Shown in pieces: positions 13,423 to 14,987 of a DNA stretch of 14,987 bases. A model generated the notes under the pieces. It saw only the letters and a list, made by a program, of their open reading frames with translations. It had not been told where the DNA came from and ran no database searches. The DNA comes from an uncultured bacterium (GTDB lineage Bacteria; Bacillota; Clostridia; Lachnospirales; Lachnospiraceae), in the NCBI GenBank assembly GCA_946061355.1, contig CAMGRE010000035.1:1-14987 (forward strand). Reading direction: 5' to 3'. A program made the translations under genes and the position numbers. Numbering within the stretch: position 1 is the stretch's first letter; each line of letters opens with the position of its first letter.

Positions 13423-14901
13423 ATGAAAGAGACATTTTTGATTATGATTCCTGTTCTGATTCCCATTCTGACGGGACTGTTCCTGTTAGTTAATCCGGCG
13501 CTCAAAAAGAGAAGCGTGCTGCTCGGGATTGTATCGGCAGGGCTTATTGTGACAGCGGTGTCAGTATTTGCGGTGATCCTGGGAGAAGGAGACAGCTTTA
13601 CTCTGTTCTATCTGACCAAGACACTGCCTGTCTATTTTAAGATTGACGGAATGGGACGGCTGTTTGTCACAGTGGTTACGATCGTTTGGGTGGCAGCAGG
13701 CTTTTTCTCCTTTGAGTATATGAAGCATGAGGAGAATGAAAAGCGCTATTTCGGCTTTTACCTCATTACATACGGTGTTTTGATCGCGCTTGATTTTTCC
13801 GGAAATATCGTTACATTTTATATGTTTTATGAATTGATGACGCTTCTGTCCATGCCGCTCGTTCTCCATAACGGAAGCAGAGAGGCCATCATGGCGGGGC
13901 TTAAGTATCTGTTCTATTCCTTCTGCGGTGCTTACATGGTGCTGTTCGGGTTATATTTTGTGTATCGTTTTTCCAATACACTTACGTTTACGGCGGGCGG
14001 TGTACTGAATCAGGAATTGATCAGTGGAAGAGAGCCGTTTCTGTTGTTTGTGGTATTCCTGATGATCCTTGGCTTTGGTGTGAAGGCAGGTATGTTTCCC
14101 CTTCACGGCTGGCTTCCCACGGCGCATCCGGTGGCTCCGGCTCCGGCGTCGGCAGTGCTGTCCGGTATTATCGTAAAGGGCGGTGTGCTGGGAATCATCC
14201 GCACAGTGTATTATCTGTTCGGCGCTGATTTTATCAGAGGAACGTGGGTGCAGACGGTCTGGCTTTCCCTTACGCTGTTTACCGTGTTTATGGGTTCCAT
14301 GCTTGCTTATCGCGAGAAGGTGTTAAAAAAGAGGCTGGCGTATTCGACGGTCAGCCAGTTATCTTATATTCTGTTTGGACTTGCCCTGCTCAATCCGATC
14401 GGGCTGGAGGGTGCATTGCTGCACGTGACGGTACATGCCTTTGTAAAGAGTGCGCTGTTTCTCTGCGCGGGCGCTATTATCTATAAGACGGGGACGACGC
14501 AGGTGGATGGACTTTCCGGCATCGGAAAGCAGATGCCGGTCACGATATGGTGTTATACGATCGTATCGCTGGCGCTCGTCGGAATTCCGCCGACGGGAGG
14601 ATTTTTAAGCAAATGGTATCTCTCTCTGGGGGCTTTGGATACCGAAATTCCGTTTTTTAGCTGGTTTGGACCGGCAGTGCTGCTGTTAAGTGCCCTGCTC
14701 ACAGCCGGGTATCTGCTGCCCATTACTGTGAAAGGATTTTTCCCGGGCAAAGATTTTGATTATGACCATCTGGAGAAAAAAGAACCGTCAAAGTTTATGG
14801 TGATACCGGTCCTGGTATTGGCCGTTCTGGCGACGGTGATCGGAATGTTTCCGGCGCCGGTGCTTTTCTTTCTCACAGATATGATCGGGAAGCTTGTGTA
14901 G
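13423..14901 (+). CDS. Second MrpD/NuoL-M-type proton-conducting subunit
   Basis: A second 492-residue antiporter-like subunit, clearly diverged from the first copy and therefore not a recent duplicate. The functional residues are again complete: Glu137 in FYMFYELMT (helix 5), Lys221 in GFGVKAGMFPLHGWLPTAH (helix 7), Lys252 in IIVKGGV, and His334, His338 and Lys342 in LHVTVHAFVKSALF. The HGWLPTAHPVAPAPASA block is of the type found in NuoM/NuoL and MrpA/D. The start follows AAGGAGG at 13412-13418. It may take the place of the channel-like N-terminal part of MrpA, which is missing as a fused protein in this operon. A third gene of the kind begins 19 bases after its stop. Confidence 0.92.
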   Translation: MKETFLIMIPVLIPILTGLFLLVNPALKKRSVLLGIVSAGLIVTAVSVFAVILGEGDSFTLFYLTKTLPVYFKIDGMGRLFVTVVTIVWVAAGFFSFEYMKHEENEKRYFGFYLITYGVLIALDFSGNIVTFYMFYELMTLLSMPLVLHNGSREAIMAGLKYLFYSFCGAYMVLFGLYFVYRFSNTLTFTAGGVLNQELISGREPFLLFVVFLMILGFGVKAGMFPLHGWLPTAHPVAPAPASAVLSGIIVKGGVLGIIRTVYYLFGADFIRGTWVQTVWLSLTLFTVFMGSMLAYREKVLKKRLAYSTVSQLSYILFGLALLNPIGLEGALLHVTVHAFVKSALFLCAGAIIYKTGTTQVDGLSGIGKQMPVTIWCYTIVSLALVGIPPTGGFLSKWYLSLGALDTEIPFFSWFGPAVLLLSALLTAGYLLPITVKGFFPGKDFDYDHLEKKEPSKFMVIPVLVLAVLATVIGMFPAPVLFFLTDMIGKLV

Positions 14902-14920
14902 GGAGGAGCTGAGAAAAGAT

Positions 14921-14987
14921 ATGAAACCGGTTATGATGTCGATTGTAGTTCTGATCCCGTTTCTCACAGGCATTCTGATCCCCCTGC
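14921..14987 (+). CDS. Start of a third antiporter-like (NuoL/MrpD-type) subunit, cut by the window end
   Basis: Only the first 22 codons are present. The N-terminus (MKPVMMSIVVLIPFLTGILI) is one hydrophobic helix and closely parallels the start of the preceding gene (MKETFLIMIPVLIPILTGLF), in the style of proton-conducting subunits of this family. GGGAGGAG at 14901-14908 overlaps the previous stop and serves as ribosome binding site. The identity is inferred from this short match and from the operon context; it could turn out to be another hydrophobic operon member. Confidence 0.6.
   Translation, partial: MKPVMMSIVVLIPFLTGILIPL

Noticed and set aside
14244..14486. Alternative 80-codon plus-strand frame inside the second D subunit
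   Set aside because: Shadow frame within a well-conserved membrane protein; no ribosome binding site.
1..14987. Mobile element, prophage, CRISPR array or toxin-antitoxin/defence system
   Set aside because: I looked for transposase, integrase, repeat-spacer patterns, long terminal repeats and small paired genes and saw none; every long stretch is explained by the genes listed.

Overview
The window looks like chromosomal DNA of an anaerobic Firmicute of the class Clostridia, most likely Lachnospiraceae or a close relative. This is inferred from the moderate GC content, strong AGGAGG-type ribosome binding sites, Gram-positive style wall enzymes, and an Mrp-type antiporter operon with the gene order found in anaerobes. 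There is no rRNA, tRNA, CRISPR array, transposase or phage gene.

Left part (1-2640). A flavin nitroreductase-family gene is followed, behind a near-consensus promoter, by an unrecognised two-helix membrane protein. Next comes a broken locus. A minus-strand SAM methyltransferase and a plus-strand YeiL-like Crp/Fnr regulator are fused 5' end to 5' end at about 2030-2055. Both have lost their native starts, which is best explained by one deletion that removed the divergent promoter region.

Middle part (2640-8022). An Sfp-type phosphopantetheinyl transferase stands behind a possible leaderless promoter. It is followed by a secreted SH3/NlpC-P60 peptidase, a KapD-like DEDDh exonuclease with a Cys-rich basic tail, and a secreted L,D-transpeptidase. 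Convergent to these is a membrane-anchored D-Ala-D-Ala carboxypeptidase. The peptidase, transpeptidase and carboxypeptidase all act on peptidoglycan stem peptides, so this is a small wall-remodelling neighbourhood. The transpeptidase and carboxypeptidase genes abut stop to stop and appear to share a bidirectional terminator inside the carboxypeptidase coding region.

Right part (8023-14987). A divergent intergenic region carries a 16-bp palindrome and a promoter candidate reading right. It precedes trmB (tRNA m7G46 methyltransferase), trxA (thioredoxin) and a tightly packed Mrp cation/proton antiporter operon. The antiporter order is E-F-G-(MbhD/DUF4040)-(MbhE+MnhB fusion)-C-D-D-(third D/NuoL-like start, cut by the window edge). 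This matches the antiporter half of archaeal membrane-bound hydrogenase (mbhA-H) rather than the Bacillus mrpABCDEFG order. MrpA is split: its C-terminal domains are in the MbhD- and MbhE-like genes, and its channel-like part is presumably covered by the extra D paralogues. The complex should exchange Na+ and H+ across the membrane. No hydrogenase or other redox subunit is visible inside the window.
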